64,000 nt of DNA, taken from UBA11524 sp964383815. GTDB lineage: Bacteria > Bacillota > Clostridia > Christensenellales > Aristaeellaceae. The position numbers and the translations under genes were made by a program. Below the pieces are notes generated by a model that was not told the DNA's origin, ran no database searches, and saw nothing but the letters and a program-made list of their open reading frames with translations. The stretch is taken from assembly GCA_964383815.1 (NCBI GenBank), contig CAYLIC010000001.1, positions 1-64,000 of the forward strand, in the 5' to 3' direction. Positions 32,307 through 40,014 of the stretch are shown here, piece by piece (the first letter of the stretch is position 1; each line of letters begins with the position of its first letter).

Positions 32307-32362
32307 GCATACAACGGTTGTTTTGGCGCATGCTACCATCATCACAGTTTGCTGGAGGCAGT

Positions 32363-32980
32363 ATGTCGATTGGTATGGTAGTGCTGACCGTGGCGGCGGT
32401 GCTGGTGTTTTTCGGCGTGGCGCAGAGGGTGCTGGACAGAATGCACCTGACAGACCGCATGGCGCTTTTGCTGATAGGCGCCATGTTTGTGGGCACACTT
32501 CTCCCCAATGTGGATATGGGCATGGTGTCCGTCAATGTGGGCGGGTGCGCCATTCCGCTGGGGGTGTGCGTGTATCTGTTCATTAAGGCAGACGAGGGTA
32601 AGGAGCGCCTGCGGGCCGCCTTTGGCGCAGTGCTGACAGGGACGGCGGTATACGCCCTGTCCGTTTTCCTGCCGGATGAGCCGGAGCGCATGTGGATTGA
32701 ACCCAACCTGCTCTATGGCCTGGCAGGCGGCATCGTGGCCTGGCTGCTGGGCAGGAGCCGCAGAGCGGCGTTTATCTGCGGGGTGATCGGCGTGCTGCTG
32801 GCGGATGTGGCAACAGCGCTGGTGAACTGGCACAACGGTCTTCGCCAACAGCTGGTGCTGGGCGGCGCAGGCATTGGGGATACGGTGGTTATCAGCGGCA
32901 TTCTGGCGGTGCTGCTGGCGGAGCTGGTGGGGGAGATTGCCGAGAGAATCGCCCGGCGCAAGGAGGGACGCAAGGCATGA
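32363..32980 (+). CDS. DUF1614 family membrane protein
   Basis: 205 aa with about six hydrophobic helices. The N-terminal helix is followed by HLTDRMALLLIGAMFVG and the polar loop LPNVDMGMVSVNVGGCAIP, the conserved core of DUF1614. The function is unknown. In many Clostridia this gene precedes spoIIP, as here, where it overlaps spoIIP by 4 nt; a sporulation role is therefore likely (inference). The start at 32363 has GGAGG upstream. Confidence 0.8.
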   Translation: MSIGMVVLTVAAVLVFFGVAQRVLDRMHLTDRMALLLIGAMFVGTLLPNVDMGMVSVNVGGCAIPLGVCVYLFIKADEGKERLRAAFGAVLTGTAVYALSVFLPDEPERMWIEPNLLYGLAGGIVAWLLGRSRRAAFICGVIGVLLADVATALVNWHNGLRQQLVLGGAGIGDTVVISGILAVLLAELVGEIAERIARRKEGRKA

Positions 32981-34104
32981 AGAAGCTGCTGCTGTTGCTG
33001 GTGCTGCTGCTGCCCATAACGGCTGCGGCAGAGGATGTGTGGAGCCTGATGGATGAGCAGGGAAGCCTGCTGACGCAAATCTGCTATGAGCCGGAGAAGG
33101 GTGACGAGTATATCGCAGGCGATAACACGCTGTATGAAATCATTGCCGTTGAAGGCGATACGGCGGTTGCCAGGGCGCAGGGCAAGTCGGACATGCCGGA
33201 TGTGAGCTGGCTGGATGCAGATGCTGCCATGCCCGTCAGCGCCATGGGCGAAAAGCTGCTGGCCCTTTACTGCACCCATAGCGATGAAAGCTACGAACCT
33301 TCCGACGGAACCTACAGCGATGAGGAGCGTGGCACCATTTACCAGGTGGCGCGGGCCTTGGCGGACGGCCTGGAGGACAAGGGCGCGGAAACCGCTGTGT
33401 CCGATGCGCTGCACTATCCACACGACGCAGGCGCATACAGGCGCTCCAGGCAAACGGCGGTTCAGCTGCTGAAGAAAGGCCCGGATGCGCTGTTTGACAT
33501 CCACCGGGACGGTATTCCCAATGTGAATGAATACGCCGCAACCATCGGCGGGAAGCAGTGCTCCAGGGTGCGGCTTCTGGTGGGTCGGGGCAACCAGAAC
33601 ATGGCGGCGAACAAGGACTTCGCCCTGAAAATCAAGGCCGTGGCGGATAAGGTATACCCGGGGCTTATCAAGGATATTTACATGGGCAAGGGCACCTATA
33701 ACCAGGACCTGGCACCCCACAGCGTGCTGCTGGAGTGCGGCACATACACGCTCAGCAAAGAGCGGGTGCTGCTCAGCATGCCCATGATGGCGGATGTGCT
33801 GTACCGCACCATGTACGGCGGTGTGACAGGCTCGGCTGGCGCATCGGACATCAGCCAGTCCAAGGCAGGCGGCGGTTTGACCCAGGGACAGCCGGATGCA
33901 CCGGCGGCAGAGGACAACACCGGCGCAGGTGCGGGAATATGGTGGATTGTGTGCATTGGCGTGGCAGCACTGATTGTGTTTGCGCTGGTATCCGCCGGCT
34001 CCTTCAGGGGCGGTATGAGCAAGGCTGGCAGGAACATCAGCGAAATGACCGGAGGCCTGCTGGGCAAAAAGCCCAGGGACGGAGAAGAACACGACCATAG
34101 CTGA
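32977..34104 (+). CDS. spoIIP: Stage II sporulation protein P (peptidoglycan amidase/endopeptidase)
   Basis: Cell wall hydrolase of the DMP engulfment machine (375 aa). A signal peptide (1-18) is followed by the SpoIIP domain, with zinc-site blocks YCTHSDESY (His101), YPHDAGAYRRSR (His149) and FDIHRDG (His176), then ECGTYTLSKE further on. A C-terminal membrane helix lies at about 305-328, followed by a basic, acidic-ended tail. Bacillus SpoIIP is instead anchored by its N terminus. ATGA overlap with the DUF1614 gene gives coupling. SpoIID and SpoIIM are not in the window. Confidence 0.92.
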   Translation: MKKLLLLLVLLLPITAAAEDVWSLMDEQGSLLTQICYEPEKGDEYIAGDNTLYEIIAVEGDTAVARAQGKSDMPDVSWLDADAAMPVSAMGEKLLALYCTHSDESYEPSDGTYSDEERGTIYQVARALADGLEDKGAETAVSDALHYPHDAGAYRRSRQTAVQLLKKGPDALFDIHRDGIPNVNEYAATIGGKQCSRVRLLVGRGNQNMAANKDFALKIKAVADKVYPGLIKDIYMGKGTYNQDLAPHSVLLECGTYTLSKERVLLSMPMMADVLYRTMYGGVTGSAGASDISQSKAGGGLTQGQPDAPAAEDNTGAGAGIWWIVCIGVAALIVFALVSAGSFRGGMSKAGRNISEMTGGLLGKKPRDGEEHDHS

Positions 34105-34107
34105 AAA

Positions 34108-34141
34108 CAGCCGGCCTGTGATTGCAGTCACAGGCCGGCTG
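34108..34141. terminator. Bidirectional hairpin between spoIIP and the ABC permease gene
   Basis: Perfect 14-bp stem CAGCCGGCCTGTGA/TCACAGGCCGGCTG with a 6-nt loop. T-rich tails are short (TATTT on plus, TTTTC on minus). Confidence 0.75.
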
Positions 34142-34164
34142 TATTTGGAAAAAATGAATGGCTG

Positions 34165-35103
34165 TTATTGCATCAGCGTGGATGCCAGCTTCTTCTTGCG
34201 GCGTTCCGTGCGCCAAACCACCAGCACCATCATCAGCACGGTGCCGATGTAAGGAAAAATGGAGGTCAGTGCGGAGGAAATGCCAACGGACTGCAGGCGC
34301 ATGCCCAGTGCATCAATGAAGCCAAACAGCAGCGCTGCCAGGAACACCTTGGGCGGATTGGCCCGGCCGAAGATGACGCAGGCGAAGGCGATGTAACCAC
34401 GGGAGTTGGACATGTTTTCGCTGAAGGTGGACAGGTAACCCAGCGCCAGGTGCGCACCGGCCAGGCCGGACAGCATGCCGCATAGCAGGGAAGCCAGGTA
34501 CTTCATCTTTTCCGGGCTGCGGCCGGCAGAGCGCAGGGACTGGGGATGCTCGCCCGAGGCCCGGAGCCAGAAGCCCAGCGGCGTGCGGTAAATCAGCAGC
34601 CAGCACAAAAGCACCAGCACCCAGGATACATACACCAGCAGGGTGTTGTTGTTCAAAAGCTCGCCAATGACGGGAATGCTGTTCAGCCAGCCCGCTGAAA
34701 GCCTGGGGAGGGTGGACAGGTTGCCGTCCGGGGCGTGGAAGGTGCCGCTCTGTCCCGTCAGCGTGCGGAGGAGGAAGGTGGTCAGGCCCATGGCAAAGCT
34801 GTTCAGCGCCACACCGATGATGAACTCGTCACTTTTGAACTTGATGACGAACACACCGTAGAACAGGCCCAGCAGCAGGCCGATGCCCAGGGCAAACACC
34901 AGGCCCATGACCCAGCTGCCGCAGACCCAGCTGCCCATCACCGCAGAAAACGCGCCAATGAGCATCATACCTTCTACACCGATATTGGTCATGCCCACAT
35001 GGTCTGTCATCAGGCAACCCAGGGCCGCCAGCACCACAGGGGTTGCCGTGCGAAGGGTGTTTTGCAACAGGCCAATGTTGAAGATGGTGGAAAGCTCGCT
35101 CAT
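34165..35103 (-). CDS. Nucleoside ABC transporter permease 2 (NupQ-like)
   Basis: 312-aa BPD_transp_2 membrane protein with about eight or nine helices. The block TDHVGMTNIGVEGMMLIGAF near residue 33 is typical of NupQ/YufQ. Together with the preceding permease and the ATPase it would import purine nucleosides. It overlaps the upstream permease gene by 4 nt. Confidence 0.88.
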   Translation of the reverse strand: MSELSTIFNIGLLQNTLRTATPVVLAALGCLMTDHVGMTNIGVEGMMLIGAFSAVMGSWVCGSWVMGLVFALGIGLLLGLFYGVFVIKFKSDEFIIGVALNSFAMGLTTFLLRTLTGQSGTFHAPDGNLSTLPRLSAGWLNSIPVIGELLNNNTLLVYVSWVLVLLCWLLIYRTPLGFWLRASGEHPQSLRSAGRSPEKMKYLASLLCGMLSGLAGAHLALGYLSTFSENMSNSRGYIAFACVIFGRANPPKVFLAALLFGFIDALGMRLQSVGISSALTSIFPYIGTVLMMVLVVWRTERRKKKLASTLMQ

Positions 35104-36173
35104 GCGGCATCCTCCTTCCGCAGCGCGATAGCTGCCCTCTTTCTGGCACGCCGGGCCTGGATGGAGGCGGTGATGCCCTGCTCCGCCGCCATAAAGAAGA
35201 TGATGATGGACTGAATCAGCACCGTGAGGGAGCTGGGTATGTTGGCGTTCAGCTCCATGGCGGAGCCACCAATCTTCATGGCGCCGAAGAACAGGCTCAT
35301 GAGGATGATGCCCACCGGCTCGTAGCGGACAATCATCGCCACCAGCATGCCATCGAAATAGAACTCGCTGGACACAGACTCGATAAAGCGCCCATGGAGG
35401 CCGAAAATCTCAAACATGCCCACCAGGCCGCAGATGGCACCGGAGGCCACCATGCTCCACAGGGCCAGGCGACCGGCCTTGATGCCGCTGTACTTGGCGA
35501 AGCGCTCGTTTTGCCCGGTGATTTTCATCCGGAAGCCTGTGGAGGAGCGCTTCATGATGTACCACACCGCCAGCGCGATGATGGCTGCCAGAAAGATGCT
35601 CTCCGTCAGGCTGGAGCGGCGAACCAGCCGCGGGAACATGAACGCCGCATCAATGGCGTCTGTGCCGGAGGAAACGCCCTTCTCGGCGGTTTTCAGCGGG
35701 CCGTTGGTCAGGAAGGAGCAGAAGTAGATGGCGGCGGAGTTCAGCATGATGGTGGTGATGACCTCGTTCACCTTCATCTTCACCTTCAGCATGGCGGGAA
35801 TCCATGCATAAAGGCCGCCAGCCACCATGGCTGCCAGCAGGCACAGGGGAACGCCAATCCACGGGGAAACGCCCTTCAGCTGGGCGCCCAGCCAGGCAGA
35901 GGCCATGGCGCCCAGGTACAGCTGACCTTCGCCGCCCACGTTGAAAATGCCCGCCTGGGCTGCAACAGCGGTTGCCAGGCCGCACAGGCAAAGTGTGGCG
36001 GACTTGGCCAGGGTGTTGGCAAAGGCGCGCTGGCTGCCAAAGGCGCCCTGGAGCATCAGACCATAGCCTTCCAGCGGGTTGTGCCCGGAGGCCGCCATGA
36101 TGGCTGCGCCCAGCACCAGCGCCGCTGCCACGGAAATGAACAGGGAAAGCAGGTAGCTCATTCGCTTTTTCAT
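35100..36173 (-). CDS. Nucleoside ABC transporter permease 1 (NupP-like)
   Basis: 357-aa BPD_transp_2 permease with about ten helices, the motif AQAGIFNVGGEGQLYLGAM near residue 71 and a basic C-terminal tail. It overlaps the ATPase gene by 4 nt and the second permease by 4 nt. Confidence 0.9.
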   Translation of the reverse strand: MKKRMSYLLSLFISVAAALVLGAAIMAASGHNPLEGYGLMLQGAFGSQRAFANTLAKSATLCLCGLATAVAAQAGIFNVGGEGQLYLGAMASAWLGAQLKGVSPWIGVPLCLLAAMVAGGLYAWIPAMLKVKMKVNEVITTIMLNSAAIYFCSFLTNGPLKTAEKGVSSGTDAIDAAFMFPRLVRRSSLTESIFLAAIIALAVWYIMKRSSTGFRMKITGQNERFAKYSGIKAGRLALWSMVASGAICGLVGMFEIFGLHGRFIESVSSEFYFDGMLVAMIVRYEPVGIILMSLFFGAMKIGGSAMELNANIPSSLTVLIQSIIIFFMAAEQGITASIQARRARKRAAIALRKEDAA

Positions 36174-37708
36174 GCCTCTGCCTCCTTCTGTCCGCCGGTC
36201 ATGTAATAACTGATTTCCGTTTTGGCAATGGTGTCCGGGGTGAATTCGCCGGTGATGCGCCCCTCGTAAATGGTCAGCAGGCGATCGGACAGGCGGTACA
36301 GTTCATCCAGATCGGCACTGACCAGGAGAATGGCGCAGCCTTCGTTGCGCTTGTCCATAATCAGCTGGTGAATGGCCTCCATGGCGCCGATATCCACACC
36401 GCGGGTAGGCTGGGAGATGATGAGCACAGGGGTGTCGAAGGAGAACTCCCGGGCCACCACCACCTTCTGCATGTTGCCGCCGGAAAGGCTGCCCACCGTG
36501 GTATCAATGCCTGCGCCGCGAATGTCAAACTTATCAGATACTTCCGTGGCGTACTGGCGGATGGCACGCCTCTTCATGTGAATACCGCCCAGGGAGAAAC
36601 GCTTTTCCTTGCCGACAATCAGGTTATCCGTTACATCCGCAGGCGCGGAAACGCCTGTGGACAGGCGATCCTCCGGCACATGGGCCACACCCAGGGCGCG
36701 CACCTGACCGGCATTCATCCCGGCAATGGACTTGCCGTCAATGGTGATGCTGCCGCCGGAGAAGCTGCGCATGCCCGTTACAGCCTCAATCAGCTCGCTC
36801 TGTCCATTGCCCTCAATGCCGGCAATGCCAAGGATTTCACCCCGGTGTACCGTCAGGCTCAGGCCGCGGACGGCAGGAAGGCCTCTGGCATCAGTCACTT
36901 GCAGGTCGTGTATCTCAATGGCAGGCTCGTTATCGGTAACAAAGGGGTCGCACCTGTCCAGCGGGCCAAGAAGGACGTCCCGGCCCACCATCATGGAGGC
37001 CAGTATGCGCTCGTTTACGTCGGCGGTGTTTTCCACGCTGACCAGCTCGCCTGCGCGCATGACACCCACTCTGTCGGAAATTGCCATCACCTCATACAGC
37101 TTGTGGGTGATGATGATGATGGTCATTTCCTTTTCGCGGACAATGCGGCGGATAACGGCAAACAGCTCCTCGGTTTCCGTGGGCGTCAGCACGGCGGTGG
37201 GCTCGTCCAGAATGAGGATGTCTGCGCCCCGGTGCAGGGTTTTCAGGATTTCCACCCGCTGCTGCAGGCCTACGCTGATGTCCGCCACCCTGGCGTCCGG
37301 GTCAACGGTCAGGCCGTATTCCTCCACAAGGGCCTGCGTAACATCCCTGGCTTTGCGGAAATCGTAAAACAGGCCGGACTTCCTGGGCTCCCGGCCCAGA
37401 ACGATGTTCTGCGCCACGGTGAAGGAAGGCACCAGCATAAAGTGCTGATGCACCATGCCCACGCCCTGGGCCATGGCGGTGCTGGGGGAGAAGGACCGTA
37501 TCTCCTTTCCCTTGATGTACACCTGCCCGCTGGTGGGCGCGTTCATGCCATAGAGGATGTTCATCAGGGTGGACTTGCCGGCGCCGTTTTCGCCCACCAG
37601 GGCAAACACCTCACCCTTGCGGATGTCCAGGCTTACGTCATGGTTTGCCAGCACGCCGGGAAACTGCATGGACACATGCTGGAAGGATACGATGGTTTCG
37701 CTTGCCAC
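36170..37708 (-). CDS. Nucleoside ABC transporter ATPase (NupO-like, two ABC domains)
   Basis: 512 aa with tandem nucleotide-binding domains. The first has Walker A GENGAGKST (about 38-46), signature ISVGLQQRVEI and Walker B ILILDEPTAV. The second has a degenerate P-loop GIEGNGQSE and the signature LSGGNMQKV, the usual asymmetry of RbsA/NupO-type ATPases. Translation seems to start at GTG (37708), with a weak GAGG as SD. It follows the binding-protein gene after a 73-nt gap containing a hairpin. Confidence 0.92.
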   Translation of the reverse strand: MASETIVSFQHVSMQFPGVLANHDVSLDIRKGEVFALVGENGAGKSTLMNILYGMNAPTSGQVYIKGKEIRSFSPSTAMAQGVGMVHQHFMLVPSFTVAQNIVLGREPRKSGLFYDFRKARDVTQALVEEYGLTVDPDARVADISVGLQQRVEILKTLHRGADILILDEPTAVLTPTETEELFAVIRRIVREKEMTIIIITHKLYEVMAISDRVGVMRAGELVSVENTADVNERILASMMVGRDVLLGPLDRCDPFVTDNEPAIEIHDLQVTDARGLPAVRGLSLTVHRGEILGIAGIEGNGQSELIEAVTGMRSFSGGSITIDGKSIAGMNAGQVRALGVAHVPEDRLSTGVSAPADVTDNLIVGKEKRFSLGGIHMKRRAIRQYATEVSDKFDIRGAGIDTTVGSLSGGNMQKVVVAREFSFDTPVLIISQPTRGVDIGAMEAIHQLIMDKRNEGCAILLVSADLDELYRLSDRLLTIYEGRITGEFTPDTIAKTEISYYMTGGQKEAEA

Positions 37709-37738
37709 ACTCTCGCCTCGCTATCCATTGTGATAAGG

Positions 37739-37766
37739 AAAAAGGGCAGGGAATGCTCCGCTGCCC
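37739..37766 (-). terminator. Attenuator between binding protein and transporter genes
   Basis: Minus strand GGGCAG, 11-nt loop, CTGCCC, TTTTT. It lies 15 nt after the binding-protein stop and probably ends most transcripts there, so that the binding protein is made in excess over ATPase and permeases. Confidence 0.75.
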
Positions 37767-37781
37767 TTGGGAATGGTGACG

Positions 37782-38786
37782 TTACTGCAGCGTGGAGGGA
37801 ACCACAATCTCGCCAGAAACAATCTTCTGGGCCAGGTCGTCCACCTCGGCCTTCAGCTCGTCGGAAACCTGCTGGGTCATGTCCTGGGTGCCATAGGCCA
37901 CGCCGATGTAGCCGGTTGCCATATCCGCGCACCAGATCTCGCCGCCCTTGAAGGCCTCGTCCATGTTGGCAACGGTGTTGTACAGGGACAGGCCCACGTC
38001 CTTCACCATGGAGCAGATGATGACCTCGGGGTCGATGTACTTCTGGTCGCTGTCCACGCCAATGGCGTAGCTGCCAGTTTCCTTCGCAGCCTCAAACACG
38101 CCTTCGCCGGTCTTTCCGGCAACGGCGAACACAATGTCGCAGCCGGCGTTGTACATGGCCAGCGCGGCTTCCTTGCCCTTGGAGGGATCCTCAAAGTCCT
38201 CGGTGTAGCGCTTTTCAACGGCGATGTCCGCATTGGCATACTGGGCACCGGCCTCATAGCCCACCACAAAATCGTTGATGGTATCGCTGTTCTGTCCGCC
38301 CACCACGCCAATCTTGCCGGTCTTGCTCATCCTGGCGGCGATGTAGCCAGTGAGGAAGGAGCCCTGGTTCTGGGCGTAGATAATGGACATCAGGTTGTCG
38401 CCCACGCCGTCCAGGCCATTATCGATGAAGATGAACCTGGTCTCGGGGAAGTCGGCAGCCACGCCGGGAACGGCATCAGTGCCGGCAAGCGCATCCCAGA
38501 ACTGCCAGCCAACAGCCACCACCACATCGTAGTTTTCAGCGGCGGTCACCAGGGAGTTTTCGTACAGGGAGCCATCCTCCCGGCACTCAATCACGGTGGT
38601 CTTCAGGCCCAGGTCAGCCTCCAGCTTCAGGCGGCCTTCGTTGGCGGAATCGTAAAAGGAGCGGTCGCCCAGGGTGCCGGCCACAACAATGGCTACAGAC
38701 GGGCCTGCGGGCTGATCCGCCAGAGCGGGAGCCATCATGCACAGGCAAAGCACCAGAGAAAGAATGAGCGCGATCAGCTTTTTCAT
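37782..38786 (-). CDS. BMP-family nucleoside substrate-binding protein
   Basis: 334-aa exported receptor of the importer. Signal peptide 1-23 (ending APALA) lacks a Cys directly after the cleavage region, so despite the family name it may not be a lipoprotein here; two Cys lie inside the hydrophobic core instead. BMP features include GDRSFYDSANEG near the N terminus, FIFIDNG, and GYIAARMSKTGKIGVVGG. GGAGGT precedes the ATG. Confidence 0.9.
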   Translation of the reverse strand: MKKLIALILSLVLCLCMMAPALADQPAGPSVAIVVAGTLGDRSFYDSANEGRLKLEADLGLKTTVIECREDGSLYENSLVTAAENYDVVVAVGWQFWDALAGTDAVPGVAADFPETRFIFIDNGLDGVGDNLMSIIYAQNQGSFLTGYIAARMSKTGKIGVVGGQNSDTINDFVVGYEAGAQYANADIAVEKRYTEDFEDPSKGKEAALAMYNAGCDIVFAVAGKTGEGVFEAAKETGSYAIGVDSDQKYIDPEVIICSMVKDVGLSLYNTVANMDEAFKGGEIWCADMATGYIGVAYGTQDMTQQVSDELKAEVDDLAQKIVSGEIVVPSTLQ

Positions 38787-38842
38787 ACGTCACTACCTCC
38801 GGAAAAGTGTGAAATCGATGCGGATGCACCGTTAAGTATACT

Positions 38843-38872
38843 ATTCTATACGCGAATACATTTTTCCTGCAA
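38843..38872 (-). promoter_or_regulatory. Promoter of the nucleoside importer operon
   Basis: Minus strand TTGCAG, 18 nt, TAGAAT, 57 nt before the binding-protein ATG. The -35 lies inside the inverted repeat at 38862-38887. Confidence 0.5.
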
Positions 38873-38887
38873 AAAAGTGCAGGAAAA
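38862..38887. promoter_or_regulatory. Inverted repeat, candidate operator in the divergent region
   Basis: TTTTCCTGC-n8-GCAGGAAAA, perfect 9-bp arms, between the divergently read importer and flavoprotein genes and over the importer -35. A repressor bound here would block the importer promoter. Confidence 0.5.
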
Positions 38888-38931
38888 GAACGGCGGCGTA
38901 TGGAATACTTTTTGCTGAAAGGAAGGTAGCG

Positions 38932-39540
38932 ATGATGAATATTCTGTTTGTGAACGCCTGCGTCCGTGGTGAGGACTCCCGCACACTGCACCTGGCAAAG
39001 GCATTCCTCCACGCGCTGGAGGCAGCTGCGCCCGGCGTGTGCATCACCGAGCAAAACCTGCCCGCCATGGGCCTGATGCCTGTGGACGCACAAACCCTGG
39101 CCCGGAAGGAGTCCCTGTGCGATGCCTGCGCCTGGGATGACGGGCTCTTTGCGCCTGCGGTGGCCTTTCAGCAGGCGGATGCGGTGGTGATTGCTGCACC
39201 CTACTGGGACATGTCCTTTCCCTCCATGCTGAAGATCTGGGTGGAACACATGTACGTCCGCAACCTGACCTTCCACTATGTCAACGACCAATCCGTGGGC
39301 CTGTGCAAGGGTCGCGAGGCGGTGTATATCACCACCGCGGGCAGTCCCATAGGGCCTTACGACTGGGGCACCGGTTATATCCGGGATGTGATGCAGGTGC
39401 TGGGCATACCCGGCTTTGCGTGCATCAGGGCCGAGGCACTGGACCTGGCAGGCAGGGATGTTCAGGCCATTATGCAGGATGCCTGCACCCGGGCGGAGGA
39501 GCAGGCGCGGGCGCTGGCTGCGCGGCTGCAGGGCGCGTGA
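38932..39540 (+). CDS. Flavodoxin-fold NAD(P)H-dependent oxidoreductase
   Basis: 202 aa of the Flavodoxin_2 type (quinone reductase/azoreductase-like). The FMN phosphate loop NACVRGEDSRT follows the first strand, APYWDMSFPSMLKIWVEH corresponds to the second FMN-contact loop (about 92-109), and TTAGSPIGPY to the third. Substrate unknown. The first of two adjacent ATG codons (38932) is chosen; AAAGGAAGG precedes both. Its last 71 bases overlap the tail of the converging gene on the other strand. Confidence 0.85.
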   Translation: MMNILFVNACVRGEDSRTLHLAKAFLHALEAAAPGVCITEQNLPAMGLMPVDAQTLARKESLCDACAWDDGLFAPAVAFQQADAVVIAAPYWDMSFPSMLKIWVEHMYVRNLTFHYVNDQSVGLCKGREAVYITTAGSPIGPYDWGTGYIRDVMQVLGIPGFACIRAEALDLAGRDVQAIMQDACTRAEEQARALAARLQGA

Positions 39541-39871
39541 GCTGCCTTTCCGCTGCCAGCCACAGGGCGGACAGGCCACACCAGAGCAGCGTGTAGGGCA
39601 GGCACACCTGTCCGTGCCAGTTCAGCGGCAGGCGGCGGTAGTCCCACACCTGGTGGCGGCGGTTCCACAAAAGGCCGCAGGCGGCCTCAATGCCCGTGAT
39701 GCCTGCGCCGCAGGCCAGCGCCCCGGGCAACAGGGGGATGGGGCTGCGGCTGGCCCGGTGGAGCAGGGCGGCTCCGGCACCGCCTGCCAGCGCCATGCTG
39801 GCATGGGTACGCCCGCGCCAGCAGATTTCCAACAGCGGATAGCCCACTGCACCCAGGATGAACGGTTTCAC
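39470..39871 (-). CDS. Small integral membrane protein (CmpB/type IV ABC-like)
   Basis: 133 aa with about three hydrophobic segments and the block WDYRRLPLNWHGQVCLPYTLLW (residues about 75-96; core WDYRRLPLN), a pattern seen in the putative type IV ABC-transporter/CmpB family of small membrane proteins. The C-terminal 20 residues are low-complexity Pro/Ala and lie in the overlap with the flavoprotein gene, so the natural stop may be a drift extension. Start is GTG (39871), with GGAGGT 8 nt upstream inside a hairpin. Confidence 0.6.
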   Translation of the reverse strand: MKPFILGAVGYPLLEICWRGRTHASMALAGGAGAALLHRASRSPIPLLPGALACGAGITGIEAACGLLWNRRHQVWDYRRLPLNWHGQVCLPYTLLWCGLSALWLAAERQLTRPAAAQPAPAPAPPPGCRHPA

Positions 39872-39880
39872 ATGCTTTCA

Positions 39881-39904
39881 CCTCCGGGTCATGTTGCCCG
39901 GAGG
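39881..39904 (-). promoter_or_regulatory. Hairpin covering the ribosome binding site of the 39470-39871 gene
   Basis: Minus strand CCTCCGGG-n8-CCCGGAGG: the SD GGAGG forms the 3' arm, so the folded leader would block translation. Confidence 0.5.
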
Positions 39905-39953
39905 ATTTTCGCGCTATCCGCCACAAAATTTTCTTCCATCAAGGCCCGAAAGG

Positions 39954-39982
39954 TTGACCATCCGCCGCCAAAATGGTACATT
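39954..39982 (+). promoter_or_regulatory. Promoter of the 40-52 kb RNA/DNA maintenance operon
   Basis: TTGACC, 17 nt, TACATT, with TGG directly before the -10 (extended -10). It lies 33 nt before the TTG start of the first gene. No other promoter is apparent until 53.8 kb on this strand. Confidence 0.65.
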
Positions 39983-40014
39983 TATAAGAGTGTTTATATA
40001 AGGAGGCACAAACC

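Noticed and set aside
32307..32362. Sigma-F or sigma-E promoter before the DUF1614/spoIIP pair (GCATACA and CATGCTAC)
   Set aside because: The -35-like part fits, but the -10 departs too far from either consensus to be listed as a feature.
39881..39904. Terminator for the plus-strand flavoprotein gene
   Set aside because: It lies 340 nt beyond that gene and lacks a proper T-run; the overlap with the minus-strand SD is a better explanation.
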